NCBI GenBank assembly: GCA_910577585.1
Contig: CAJTNN010000032.1
Coordinates: 1-23,169, forward strand
Direction of reading: 5' to 3'
Length of the DNA: 23,169 bases
DNA from: an uncultured Muribaculaceae bacterium
GTDB lineage: Bacteria; Bacteroidota; Bacteroidia; Bacteroidales; Muribaculaceae
Shown here: piece by piece, positions 8,528 through 17,153 of the stretch
Numbering within the stretch: position 1 is the first letter of the stretch
Layout: every line of letters starts with the position of its first letter
Notes under the pieces: model-generated
The model's database searches: none
Seen by the model: only the letters and a program-made list of their open reading frames with translations
Told to the model about the DNA's origin: nothing
Translations under genes and position numbers: made by a program

Positions 8528-9823
8528 TTAATAGTCGGAGATTGATTTGCGGGGAGTGGTGAAGGTCTTGTCGGTCATGTTGTCGGCCGAGAAGATGTCG
8601 AGCAACATGCGCTCTACCTGCGAGCGGAGATGGGCGCGGTCGCAGGTGAAACTGTTGACGATAATCACCACCACATGGGTCGGGGCGAAGTCGTCGTCGA
8701 GTTTATATCCGGCATAGCATTGGATTCCCTTCATGCTGCCGGTCTTCATGGCGATATAACTGTCGAGGGGTGTGCCGGCGAGGAGTTTCTTGAGGGTCCC
8801 CTCCTGCCCGGCGAGGGGGAAGAAGCTGGCATATTCCACATCATCGGCCTTGCTGCGGAGCACATTCTCCATGAAGCGGGCTGTGACCTTGTTGCTTCTC
8901 GACAGACCGCTGCCGTCGACGATATTGACCCCGGTGAGGTCAATACCCTTCTTCTGCAGGTAGTCGCGTTCGCGGCGTGCTGCATCTTCGGTGCTGCCGT
9001 CCCCCCCCCGCAGTTTGCCGAAGAGGCGCAGTGAGGTTTCGGCAAAGAGGTTGTCGCTGCGCATCATGCATGAGCGCATTATCTCTTTGAGTTCGGGCGA
9101 CTGATGGGTGAGCAGCAGCGTACGCCCACCTTTGGCGGCGCTCCCCTCTTCAGCGATGCTTATGCCGGCGGATGAGAGCTTGCGCTTGAGGTCGGCACGG
9201 AATATTGCCGCCGGGTCTTTGACCGAGCTGCGACCTACGGAGTTGTTGGCATAGTTGAAGGCATGCGAGCCGGTGCCATAGGCATGAGGCAGATCGCCCG
9301 ACTGCCAGCTGGGGGGTATTGAGGTGCCTGCGAAGTAGCTTTCATCTACCACAATGCAGCCGGTAATCTCCTTGACTCCGGCCTGCTGCAATGCCTGGGC
9401 AATCTCTTTGGCGAAGTCATCGCTGAGGGGCCAGACGCCTGAGTTGATCGAGGGGTCGCCGGCGGCCTCGATGATTATGTCGCCGTGCAGCACTGAGTCA
9501 GAGATATCTCCGGTGTAATAGACAGGTGTGCCTATCCCCTTCTCTACATCGGCCACATCGCTGAGCGATGCGAGAGTGACACTCTTCATGATCGATGCGG
9601 GGGTGAGCGGGAGGTCGGCATTATATGAGGCTAAGATTTTGCCGGTGGGGAGCTCGCTGACGAGCACCGCCATGCTCCCCTGCGGCAGGCGCGGGGCGCG
9701 CGAGAAGGCGCTGACAGCCTCTTGCGGGGTGACGGCATATGCGCATATCGCCACACATGCGAGCAGTGCGAGCGTCAGCAGTCGTCCGAGTGATGTCGTA
9801 ATTCTGTCGGTGGATTTTTTCAT
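8528..9823 (-). CDS. dacB: D-alanyl-D-alanine carboxypeptidase/endopeptidase (PBP4 family, S13)
   Basis: The 431-aa product has an N-terminal Sec signal (hydrophobic residues about 12-30, ending CAYAV). The three penicillin-binding catalytic motifs are all intact: S77-I-M-K80 (nucleophile Ser77), S256-D-N258 and K360-T-G362. The family removes terminal D-Ala from peptidoglycan peptides and cleaves D-Ala-mDAP cross-bridges in the periplasm. The long insert between SxxK and SxN is typical of PBP4. A run of nine G on the coding strand (codons 272-275, RGGD) sits between SxN and KTG. This is a potential slippage site that would destroy the KTG motif if shifted. The gene is the first of a closely spaced minus-strand set with the 223-aa protein and rsmI. 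Confidence 0.94.
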   Translation of the reverse strand: MKKSTDRITTSLGRLLTLALLACVAICAYAVTPQEAVSAFSRAPRLPQGSMAVLVSELPTGKILASYNADLPLTPASIMKSVTLASLSDVADVEKGIGTPVYYTGDISDSVLHGDIIIEAAGDPSINSGVWPLSDDFAKEIAQALQQAGVKEITGCIVVDESYFAGTSIPPSWQSGDLPHAYGTGSHAFNYANNSVGRSSVKDPAAIFRADLKRKLSSAGISIAEEGSAAKGGRTLLLTHQSPELKEIMRSCMMRSDNLFAETSLRLFGKLRGGDGSTEDAARRERDYLQKKGIDLTGVNIVDGSGLSRSNKVTARFMENVLRSKADDVEYASFFPLAGQEGTLKKLLAGTPLDSYIAMKTGSMKGIQCYAGYKLDDDFAPTHVVVIIVNSFTCDRAHLRSQVERMLLDIFSADNMTDKTFTTPRKSISDY

Positions 9824-9835
9824 TATGCGAATTTA

Positions 9836-9878
9836 CAGAAAATCTTGTGATTTTTCACCTCTGCGGTGGCATTTTCTG
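9836..9878 (-). promoter_or_regulatory. Stem-loop just upstream of dacB
   Basis: CAGAAAAT (9836-9843) pairs perfectly with ATTTTCTG (9871-9878), and an inner CACC/GGTG (9856-9859/9865-9868) can stack above it. The element ends 12 nt before the dacB start codon. It could lie in the leader RNA. I see no convincing promoter pair for dacB in the rest of the gap. Confidence 0.3.
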
Positions 9879-10050
9879 CCTCATAACGCGTTTTTATGGG
9901 GGTTGGTTGTAACCTTTGGGGCATTTTTTGCGTATATTATGTATGGGGCATGAGTCTGATCTGACAGGCGATTCATCTGTGGCAACCCTCCGGAGGCCCA
10001 TCTTCCTGCCCCGCCATCTTTCCTTTTTTATATAATACGATTCTTCTGAG

Positions 10051-11187
10051 ATGGAAAACTTCCCATATTACCGCACCCCCTACACGTTTGACCGTGTGGT
10101 GAGGATTATATTCTCGGTAGTCGGGGCCCTGGGGGCTCTGTATGTGCTGTATATACTGCGCGCGGTACTGCTGCCGTTTATGGTGGCATGCCTGATGGCG
10201 TATATTCTGGAGCCGGTGGTCAAATTCAATATGCGGGTGCTGCATCTGAAAAGGCGCTTCCTGCCGGTGGTGCTGACGCTGGTGGAGGTGCTGGGTGTAC
10301 TGACCCTGTTCTGCGTCATTTTCATCCCGTATCTTGTGGAGGAGTGCCGCGAGATGGCCGCCACGATATCGAAGTATGCCACGACGCAGATCCAGATACC
10401 CTATGTGTCGCAGCAGATTCATGATTTTATCCGCGATAATGTCAATTTTGATGAGATTTCGCGCTGGATGAGCCGCGAGGAGTGGCTGAAATTGCTGAAG
10501 CAGACACTGTCGTCGTCGTGGAATTTCGTGTCGTCGTCGGTGGCCTTCATCCTCGGTGTGGCGAGCTGGGTGATAGTGCTGTTGTATCTGATTTTCATCA
10601 TGCTTGATTACGACAGGCTGATGCTTTCGTTCCGCCAACTTGTGCCCTATCAGCACCGCCACCGTGTGTTTCATATATTTGATGATGTGAAGCATGCCAT
10701 GAACCGCTATTTCCGCGGTCAGTTTGTGATTGCTATGACGGTGGGTGTACTCTTTGCTATCGGGTTCCTGATAATAGACCTTCCGATGGCAGTGGTGCTT
10801 GGGCTCTTTATCGGACTGCTCAACATGGTGCCCTATCTGCAGTTGATATCGCTGCCGATTACGGCGGTGCTCTGCGTGGTGGCTTATGTGGCCAACGGTG
10901 TTGACTTCTGGGTCATCTTCTGGGAGGCGATGGCGGTGTATGTGGTGGTGCAGTGCATCCAGGACCTGATTCTCACTCCCAAAATCATGGGTAAGGCGAT
11001 GGGGCTGAATCCGGCGATTATCCTTCTGTCGCTATCGGTATGGGGTAGTCTGTTGGGTTTCATGGGGCTTATCATCGCGCTGCCGCTGACAACACTGCTG
11101 CTCAGCTATTATGACCTGTATGTGGTGCAACGCATACGCCGCAAGAAGCTGCTGCAGGATCTGCATCACGACAAGCATTCCCACTGA
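10051..11187 (+). CDS. AI-2E/PerM-family membrane transporter
   Basis: The 378-aa protein has about eight hydrophobic segments: an N-terminal pair (about 20-55), one near 70-90, a long amphipathic periplasmic-type region (about 95-160), then a C-terminal bundle from 170 to 350. The C-terminal half carries the family-like segments LIIDLPMAVVLGLFIGLLNM, then VPYL, and later LTPKIMGKAMGLNPAIILLS. The family (formerly UPF0118) includes exporters of autoinducer-2 and Na+/H+ antiporter-like members, so the substrate here is open. This is the only plus-strand host gene apart from the tRNA. It diverges from dacB and converges on the CPA2 antiporter gene. The charged tail RRKKLLQDLHHDKHSH is probably cytoplasmic. 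Confidence 0.9.
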   Translation: MENFPYYRTPYTFDRVVRIIFSVVGALGALYVLYILRAVLLPFMVACLMAYILEPVVKFNMRVLHLKRRFLPVVLTLVEVLGVLTLFCVIFIPYLVEECREMAATISKYATTQIQIPYVSQQIHDFIRDNVNFDEISRWMSREEWLKLLKQTLSSSWNFVSSSVAFILGVASWVIVLLYLIFIMLDYDRLMLSFRQLVPYQHRHRVFHIFDDVKHAMNRYFRGQFVIAMTVGVLFAIGFLIIDLPMAVVLGLFIGLLNMVPYLQLISLPITAVLCVVAYVANGVDFWVIFWEAMAVYVVVQCIQDLILTPKIMGKAMGLNPAIILLSLSVWGSLLGFMGLIIALPLTTLLLSYYDLYVVQRIRRKKLLQDLHHDKHSH

Positions 11188-11200
11188 TATCTCCATCTAT

Positions 11201-11244
11201 ACGCAATCAGGGGGTCGGCTACTTAGCCGGCCCCCTGATTGTGT
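11201..11244. terminator. 20-bp hairpin between convergent genes
   Basis: A nearly perfect inverted repeat (arms 11201-11220 and 11225-11244, two G-T wobbles, 4-nt loop) lies 13 nt after the AI-2E gene stop and 81 nt after the end of the convergent antiporter gene. It is well placed to stop transcription from both sides. No T-tract follows on either strand, so it may instead protect RNA 3' ends. Confidence 0.6.
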
Positions 11245-11325
11245 ATCCGGGTTCCACGGGATTGAGTTCGGGCAAATAGCCGGCGGCGGCAAAGCTGATG
11301 CAGGCTATTTCGACTTCGATGCGGG

Positions 11326-13536
11326 TTATTTCATATTTGAAATAAGGTCGGCATCGCCTACCACCCACACTGCATCGCCGGGCTTGAGCACCGTGTCGGG
11401 GCGTGGCTCGAAGTATTCGCCGTCGCGGAGCACCTTGACGAGCATGCTATGGTATTCCTCGCGGATGCGTGTGTCGCGCAGCGGCACATTCACAATGGGT
11501 GAATGCTCGGTCAGCAGAATGCTTTTTAGCTCGACATGCTTGATGGCTGTGGCGCGTTCGGAGAATTGCTGTTCGTCGCGCTCGATGTCGTCGTTGAGGC
11601 TCTTGATCTGTTCGTCGTTGCCGATGACTCCGAGTATATCGCCGGGGAAGATACGCGTCTCTCCGCCGGGGAGTGGTATGAGCATCTGGCCACGCTGTAT
11701 GCTGGAGATGCTGACGCCGTAGTCTGTGCGCAGGCCGGAGTCTTTGAGGCGGTCGCCTACGAAGATGCTGTTGGGCCCGACCTGGATGTAGGCCTGGTGA
11801 AGGTCGTCGACGAGATTGTTGTTGCGCCCGGAACGGGTGTTCTCGCGGATATTGAGGTTGTCCATGAAGCGGTCTTCCATGCGCTTGTAGCGCCCCATGA
11901 GGCGCGTGGAGGCGAAGCCTATGATGAGCAGGAAGAAGATTACTCCTACTATCCATCCGGTCAGGGTGTTATAGCATAGAGTGACGAAATAGACGGTGAA
12001 GAAGAAGGCTATCAGATAGCGCACCACGCGCATCGCCACAAGGGGCACATCATAGAATGAGGCTGTCTGGTGGAGCTGCATCCGTTCGTCGGGTTTGGTG
12101 CTGCTGAAGGAAAGGGCCACCAGGAAGGGCGACATAGCGGCCAGTGTGGCGAGAGTGGCTATAAGATGCCCCCATTCGGCAAACATCCCCTCAAGCACCG
12201 GGAAGAGATACTGACGCGAAACCAGTATGATGGCCAGCAACACCACTGAATAGAGCACCACACGCCAGAGGTAGCGGCTGAGTATGTCGCGCCAGAGGCG
12301 TTTGGTGTCGCTCGAGTCGGAGGTCTGCTTCGAGTAGCGGTCAATCAGGAAGTGGAGACCTGCCGGGAGGCGCGGAGCGACGAAGTCATAGGCCGGACGG
12401 GCCATCTTGATAAAGTAGGGGGTCGTGAATATCGTTATCACCGACACGGCCACTATTATCGGATAGAGAGTGGGCTCAAGCACGCCTAAGCTCATGCCGA
12501 GCGAGGCGATGATGAATGAGAATTCACCTATCTGCGTCAGGGTGAAGCCGCTCTCCATGGCCACTTTCAGGCTCTGGCCTGTGACAAGCATACCGAGTGT
12601 GCCGAAGATTATCATGCCCACAATCACCACTACGGCGAGAATAAGAATCTCACCCCAGTAAGTGGCGAGCACTCCGGGGTCAACCATCATGCCCACCGAG
12701 ATGAAGAAGACTGAGCCGAAGAGGTCCTTGACCGGCTGCACCACATGCTCGATGCGCTCGGCGGCCATCGTGCCGGCAAGAATCGAGCCCATGACGAAGG
12801 CGCCGAGTTCAAGCGAGAATCCGCACATCACCGAGAATACAGCCATCGAGAAGCATAATCCCATGGCCACTACCAGCAGCGTCTCATTATTGAGATACCC
12901 CTTGAGCTTGACAAGCAGCGACGGGATGATGTAGACCCCCACCAGAAACCATATTATAAGGAAGAAGAGCAACTTGCCGACACTGAAGAGCAGTTCGGTG
13001 CCCTGCACATCACCCATAGCCAGCGACGAGAGCAGCACGAGCATCAACACGGCGAAGAGGTCTTCGATGATGAGCACCGATAGCACCAGTGTGGCGAATT
13101 TGTTCTGACGCAGTCCGAGGTCGGTGAGCGATTTGAGAATGATGGTGGTCGACGACATCGATATCATGCCGCCGAGGAAGATGCAGTTGATGGAGTTCAT
13201 GTGCAGCAAGCACCCCACTCCGAAACCGGCCATCGTCATTCCGACTATGATTATCAGGGCCGTGATGATGGCGGAGCTGCCTGAATTGAGCAGCTTTTTG
13301 AAGCTGAATTCCAGACCGAGGGTGAACATCAGCACCACGATTCCCACCTCGGCCCAGAAGTCGATATTCTCAAGATTCGAGATGGAGGGAAGATAGGTGA
13401 ATTTCGGACTTGCCAGAAAGCCGGCCAGAATGTAGCCGAGCACCACAGGCTGCTTGAGTTTCTTGAAAAGAAGGGTGACGATGGCCCCGAGCAGAAGGAT
13501 CCAGGCCAGATCGCCGATCAATGCGTTGGTATTCAT
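11326..13536 (-). CDS. CPA2 (Kef-type) cation:proton antiporter with two RCK_C domains
   Basis: The 736-aa protein has an N-terminal CPA2 exchanger domain (about 1-390, around 12 hydrophobic segments). It includes LEFSFKK after the third helix, the extended stretch SSTTIIL and the acidic pair E158-D159 in SVLIIEDLFAVLM at the ion-binding position. A second membrane part (about 425-560) follows. The soluble C-terminus holds two TrkA_C/RCK_C-like modules: NSIFVGDRLKDSGLRTDYGV through PGDILGVIGNDEQI, and SPIVNVPLRDTRIREEYHSM through PGDAVWVVGDADLI. No Rossmann RCK_N domain (GxGxxG) is present between membrane and RCK_C. The likely role is K+/H+ or Na+/H+ exchange gated by a small ligand. The start codon overlaps the stop of the mgtC-like gene by 4 nt, suggesting coupled translation. 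Confidence 0.93.
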   Translation of the reverse strand: MNTNALIGDLAWILLLGAIVTLLFKKLKQPVVLGYILAGFLASPKFTYLPSISNLENIDFWAEVGIVVLMFTLGLEFSFKKLLNSGSSAIITALIIIVGMTMAGFGVGCLLHMNSINCIFLGGMISMSSTTIILKSLTDLGLRQNKFATLVLSVLIIEDLFAVLMLVLLSSLAMGDVQGTELLFSVGKLLFFLIIWFLVGVYIIPSLLVKLKGYLNNETLLVVAMGLCFSMAVFSVMCGFSLELGAFVMGSILAGTMAAERIEHVVQPVKDLFGSVFFISVGMMVDPGVLATYWGEILILAVVVIVGMIIFGTLGMLVTGQSLKVAMESGFTLTQIGEFSFIIASLGMSLGVLEPTLYPIIVAVSVITIFTTPYFIKMARPAYDFVAPRLPAGLHFLIDRYSKQTSDSSDTKRLWRDILSRYLWRVVLYSVVLLAIILVSRQYLFPVLEGMFAEWGHLIATLATLAAMSPFLVALSFSSTKPDERMQLHQTASFYDVPLVAMRVVRYLIAFFFTVYFVTLCYNTLTGWIVGVIFFLLIIGFASTRLMGRYKRMEDRFMDNLNIRENTRSGRNNNLVDDLHQAYIQVGPNSIFVGDRLKDSGLRTDYGVSISSIQRGQMLIPLPGGETRIFPGDILGVIGNDEQIKSLNDDIERDEQQFSERATAIKHVELKSILLTEHSPIVNVPLRDTRIREEYHSMLVKVLRDGEYFEPRPDTVLKPGDAVWVVGDADLISNMK

Positions 13537-14258
13537 ATCTCTGTCTGTGATGATAGGGTGATTGATATTGTGGGCTCTACCATGCGCAGGGCTGCCAGCA
13601 CGGGCAGAAAGTCGGCATGTGAGTGGCCAAGTACGAGGAAGTTGAGGTCGGTGCGGTTGTGGGCGTAGTCGTATTCTACAAAGAAGGTGCTGAGATGTAT
13701 GGCATTATCCTTGAGCAGGGCGCGGTAGGGGCTGATGTCGCTGACTATCCCCTCGACCTTGATGTTGATGGCCTTGCTCTCCTGCCCTACACTCTGCCAA
13801 TGCTCATACCAGTCGAAGATGACGAGCACCATCAGTATCAGCATCGTCGACCCGATCGACACCACATACATCCCCACCCCGACGGCCATGCCGATTATGG
13901 CCGAAATCCAGATGCCTGCGGCGGTGGTGAGACCCTTGACCGAGCCTTTGGCGCGAATCATGGCGCCGCCACCGAGGAAGCCGATGCCGGTGATGACCTG
14001 CGCGGCGATACGCCCGGGGTCGCCATTCTTCAGGCCGAGATACACTTGCGGCACATATATGGAGAGAAGCATGGCCAGACAGGCCCCCATCGTGATGAGG
14101 GCGAAGGTGCGTATGCCGGCTATCTGACCTTTGCGTTTGCGCTCGGCCCCTATCATGGCGCCAAGGGTCATGCTCAGTAGCATGCGGAATATGGAGTTGA
14201 CGAGATTGACATCAATGGCATTGAGGTCGGTCACTAAGCTATGCCAGAGGTTTCCCAT
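13533..14258 (-). CDS. MgtC/SapB-family membrane protein
   Basis: The 241-aa protein has an N-terminal membrane domain of five or so helices with the family signatures LGAMIGAERKRKGQIAGIRT (33-51), ITGIGFLGGGAMIR (89-102) and GLTTAAGIWISAIIGMAVG (109-127). A C-terminal soluble part from about 165 resembles the ACT-like domain of longer MgtC proteins. MgtC proteins are inner-membrane factors tied to Mg2+ limitation, phosphate and membrane potential; the exact activity is debated. The 4-nt overlap with the downstream CPA2 antiporter gene points to a shared job in ion or pH balance. Three to four 11-bp direct repeats lie just upstream of the start. Confidence 0.93.
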   Translation of the reverse strand: MGNLWHSLVTDLNAIDVNLVNSIFRMLLSMTLGAMIGAERKRKGQIAGIRTFALITMGACLAMLLSIYVPQVYLGLKNGDPGRIAAQVITGIGFLGGGAMIRAKGSVKGLTTAAGIWISAIIGMAVGVGMYVVSIGSTMLILMVLVIFDWYEHWQSVGQESKAINIKVEGIVSDISPYRALLKDNAIHLSTFFVEYDYAHNRTDLNFLVLGHSHADFLPVLAALRMVEPTISITLSSQTEI

Positions 14259-14270
14259 AGGTAAGAATGC

Positions 14271-14313
14271 TGAATGATGCTGGAATGATCGTGGAATAAT
14301 CGTGGAATTATGC
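14271..14313. repeat. Four imperfect ~11-bp direct repeats upstream of mgtC-like gene
   Basis: Consecutive copies read TGAATGATGC (14271), TGGAATGATCG (14281), TGGAATAATCG (14292) and TGGAATTATGC (14303). They lie 12-55 nt before the start codon at 14258, between a terminator and the gene. This position suits an operator or activator site, but it could be simple slippage. Confidence 0.5.
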
Positions 14314-14352
14314 GGCTACCCGCGGTGGGCCGCAAGTGGATATGATGAGAGG

Positions 14353-14377
14353 ATAAAAGGGCTTAGGGCGACAGCCC
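14353..14377 (-). terminator. Intrinsic terminator after the 226-aa lipoprotein gene
   Basis: GGGCT (14359-14363) pairs with AGCCC (14373-14377) across a 9-nt loop. On the minus strand the stem is followed by TTTTAT. It begins 4 nt after the TAA stop of the gene ending at 14382. The stem can extend by G-T pairs into the T run. Confidence 0.6.
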
Positions 14378-14381
14378 CCCT

Positions 14382-15062
14382 TTACCAGGGGAGGCCGGTG
14401 CCGATATACCCGATCTTCACATCGGGCGAGAAGCTCGATTCGGCCGGGGGAGCGACCTCGTTGTATAGCTCGCGGCCAAGGGCTTCGGTGAGGTGGCTCT
14501 GGTCGGGCTGGAACCATAATCCCTGCCACTCCCAGCACCACATCCCCTCGCCGTCGGCATTCTCCCATTCGCTGCGCACGCCGGGCAACGAGAGCACACG
14601 CGAGAATTCATCGCCCAGACGAAGCTTGCCACCGTCTGGGAGCGCCACATATACCCGGGGGGATTCGGCACTGATCATATCCACCGTGCCCTCGCCGAAT
14701 TCATAGGCTATGAACACCGGATTCTCATCCATCGTGAAGATATACATGTTGCTCTCATTACCCTCCTCTTTGGTGAAGGCATCATACTCGCTCTCTTCGG
14801 CAGGGGGAATCTGCCGCACGAGCATGCCGACTCCGACGCCGGCCACACCACGGGAGTCAATCTCGAGTTCGCGCGGCTGCTCGACCTCCGCCACGGGCTC
14901 AACGGCTGCCGAATCGGCTGTGGCGGCAGTGTCGGCGGCCTCTTTGCTACCGCCTCCGCATGAGGCGAGCACCATTAGGAGAAGCAGGCCGATGTAAGGC
15001 GCCGGGCGGAAGCCCCGCCTACCTGAAGGATGCAGTGATGATATGTAATCTGAAATTCTCAT
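14382..15062 (-). CDS. Lipoprotein of unknown function
   Basis: The 226-aa protein has a lipoprotein signal (hydrophobic about 23-34, LASC, Cys35) followed by GGGSK and an Ala/Glu/Asp-rich linker to about residue 65. The rest is a compact acidic domain with many aromatic residues: SNMYIFTMDENPVFIAYEFG, VYVALPDGGKLRLGDEFSRV and MWCWEWQGLWFQ. I do not recognise a family. The layout resembles a PepSY-free, periplasmic beta-rich domain, but that is a guess. It starts 51 nt after the CPA2-like gene stop and could be the last gene of that set, closed by the terminator at 14353-14377. The long N-terminal extension before the hydrophobic core (22 residues) makes the start uncertain, and no better in-frame Met is available before the core. 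Confidence 0.75.
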   Translation of the reverse strand: MRISDYISSLHPSGRRGFRPAPYIGLLLLMVLASCGGGSKEAADTAATADSAAVEPVAEVEQPRELEIDSRGVAGVGVGMLVRQIPPAEESEYDAFTKEEGNESNMYIFTMDENPVFIAYEFGEGTVDMISAESPRVYVALPDGGKLRLGDEFSRVLSLPGVRSEWENADGEGMWCWEWQGLWFQPDQSHLTEALGRELYNEVAPPAESSFSPDVKIGYIGTGLPW

Positions 15063-15113
15063 AGCGTGATATGTTATTCATTAATGTTGTGTAAAGGTGT
15101 ATCTACCTTGGTA

Positions 15114-17153
15114 TCAGGGGCGTGGCGCGGAGGTGCCCCCGAATTGCTCGGGGATGATGAGGGCGAGATTCTGATTCTTGAAATGCCGCCCGAGGAAGGA
15201 GGGCATATTCTCTGAATCGCCGGTGCATGACACCGACCCGCGACGCGCGCCTACCACAACCAGCAGGTCCTCCGAACCCACCTGCGACGACAGAATGATG
15301 AAATCATCCCACGACTCCATATGCGAGTAGATGCGGCTGAAGGCGTAGCCCCCCTCCTCGATGTGGGCCTCGATATATTCGGCTGTCTTGGGGAAGCATA
15401 GGAACACCACCCTGCTGCTTATCTGCGCCGCAAGATTACCGATGCGGGCTATCCATGAGGGGAAGCCGGTCTCGTATTCGGCATTCTGGGGCACATAGAC
15501 GATAATCTTGTCGATCGTGTCGACCGGTATGAAGCAACGCGACATGATAATCATGCGGTTGGTGCTCTTCATCAGCGATTCAATCAAACCGCCGAAGAAG
15601 GTGTCGACTATATTGGAGCGCCGGTGCAGACCGATCACCACCTCTGTGGCATGCCGCTCGCGGAGCACATTGGTGACTCCGGCCATGATATTGAGGTCGA
15701 AACGCTCTACATCGCGGCATTCCACCTCCATGGCCTCGGCTGCATTGCGGGCCACCGACAACGACTGCCGCCCCTCTCTGACGAGCACGGCATCATCATT
15801 ATTTCTAACAAACAGAGCCGTCACCGGTTCAGTATTGCGCGGACTGCGCATGAAGAGAGCCATCCGCATAATCCCCTCTGCAGTGAGCGGATTGCTGACG
15901 GCCACTATCTGTCGGGCGAATCCGGCCTGCCGCGGTGCCTCGTTGTCGAGCTCGGCGGCTGAAAGGGTGATGCGGATTTGCTTGGCGGCACGTTCGGTGG
16001 CCAGAGAGGCCACGATGCAGCACACCAGTATCATCACCACCGCGCCATTCATCATATCTTCGGTGAGCAAGCCATACTGATAGCCTATCATGGTGGCGGC
16101 AATCGTGGCGGCGGCTTTGCCCGACGAGAGGCCGAAGAGCATCTTACCCTCCGAGGCGTCAAGATGACACATACGGCGCCCGGCCCATGCGGCAAGCCCC
16201 TTGGTGAAGAGGGCTGTGGCCGTCATCACGGCGGCCGCCCAGGCCACACCGAGCCCGCGGAAGATGACATGCACATTTATCAGCATCCCCACCCCAATCA
16301 GAAAGTAGGGTATGAATATGGCATTACCCACAAAGGAGATGCGCTGCATCAGGGCTGAGCGGGTGGGTATGAAGCGATTGAGTATCAGTCCGGCATAGAA
16401 GGCGCCGAGAATTGCCTCAAGCCCGATTAGCTTGGCGAGCGTGGAGGCCACAAGCACAAGGGTCAGGATGAAGATGAACTGCAGCACCGTGTCGCTGACC
16501 TTGCGGAAAAACCAGCGTGTGAGCCAGGGGAAACTCCACCCTATCGCCAGGGCATAGATAGCCATCAGCCCCAAGAGGATGAAGAGATTCCACACATCAA
16601 AATAACCCGAAACCCTGACGGCCACGACCTCGGCCAGTGCAAGCAGGGCAAGCAACACGGCCACTATCGTGCCGCAGACGGCTATGACCGCCCCGCGATT
16701 GTTGCTCAATCCGAAACGGCTCACCACCGGATATGATATCAGCGTGTGGGAGGCATACATCGAGGCTATCAGCACCGATGAGGTCCAGCCCGTGTGCAGG
16801 GCGTAATGGGTGAGTGGTATGCCGATTCCCATCGGCAGCAGGAAGGTGACCAATCCGAAGAGTATCCCCTTGCGGTAGTTGCGCCGCAGGTGGTACATGT
16901 CAATCTCTACGGCGGCCAGAAACATCAGGTAAAGTATGCCTACCTGCCCGAAAATCTCGAAACTCGCATCGCGGGCAAGAAGGTTGAATCCGTAGGGACC
17001 CACGGCCACACCGGCAAGTATGAGGCCTACAATATTGGGAATCTTCAGGCGACTGAACAATATCGGAGCACAGAGGATGATGACCAGCACCAATGTGATG
17101 ATCACCACCGGCTGCGTGAACGGTAATGTCAGGAAGTCTGAGGGAATCTGCAT
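15114..17153 (-). CDS. CPA2 antiporter-like protein with C-terminal stress-protein-like region
   Basis: The 679-aa protein has a CPA2 exchanger-like membrane domain (about 15-400): SRLKIPNIVGLILAGVAVGP, GILYLMFLAAVEIDM, SHTLISYPVVSRFG and GLEAILGAFYAGLILNR. The soluble C-terminus (about 420-679) has two beta-alpha units resembling universal stress protein folds (REGRQSLSVARNAAEAM, NVLRERHATEVVIGLHRRS and later EDLLVVVGARRGSVS). At the position where the other antiporter in this window has E158-D159, this protein has A165-V166 (GTIVAVLLALLAL), so the usual acidic ion-binding pair is absent. From memory, Bacteroides relatives may share this loss, which would make it a subfamily trait. The first 25 nt overlap the end of the TatD gene. 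Confidence 0.88.
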   Translation of the reverse strand: MQIPSDFLTLPFTQPVVIITLVLVIILCAPILFSRLKIPNIVGLILAGVAVGPYGFNLLARDASFEIFGQVGILYLMFLAAVEIDMYHLRRNYRKGILFGLVTFLLPMGIGIPLTHYALHTGWTSSVLIASMYASHTLISYPVVSRFGLSNNRGAVIAVCGTIVAVLLALLALAEVVAVRVSGYFDVWNLFILLGLMAIYALAIGWSFPWLTRWFFRKVSDTVLQFIFILTLVLVASTLAKLIGLEAILGAFYAGLILNRFIPTRSALMQRISFVGNAIFIPYFLIGVGMLINVHVIFRGLGVAWAAAVMTATALFTKGLAAWAGRRMCHLDASEGKMLFGLSSGKAAATIAATMIGYQYGLLTEDMMNGAVVMILVCCIVASLATERAAKQIRITLSAAELDNEAPRQAGFARQIVAVSNPLTAEGIMRMALFMRSPRNTEPVTALFVRNNDDAVLVREGRQSLSVARNAAEAMEVECRDVERFDLNIMAGVTNVLRERHATEVVIGLHRRSNIVDTFFGGLIESLMKSTNRMIIMSRCFIPVDTIDKIIVYVPQNAEYETGFPSWIARIGNLAAQISSRVVFLCFPKTAEYIEAHIEEGGYAFSRIYSHMESWDDFIILSSQVGSEDLLVVVGARRGSVSCTGDSENMPSFLGRHFKNQNLALIIPEQFGGTSAPRP

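Noticed and set aside
13623..14180. Long plus-strand open frame opposite the mgtC-like gene
   Set aside because: It is the complement of a clear family member with intact motifs; its translation has no recognisable domain.
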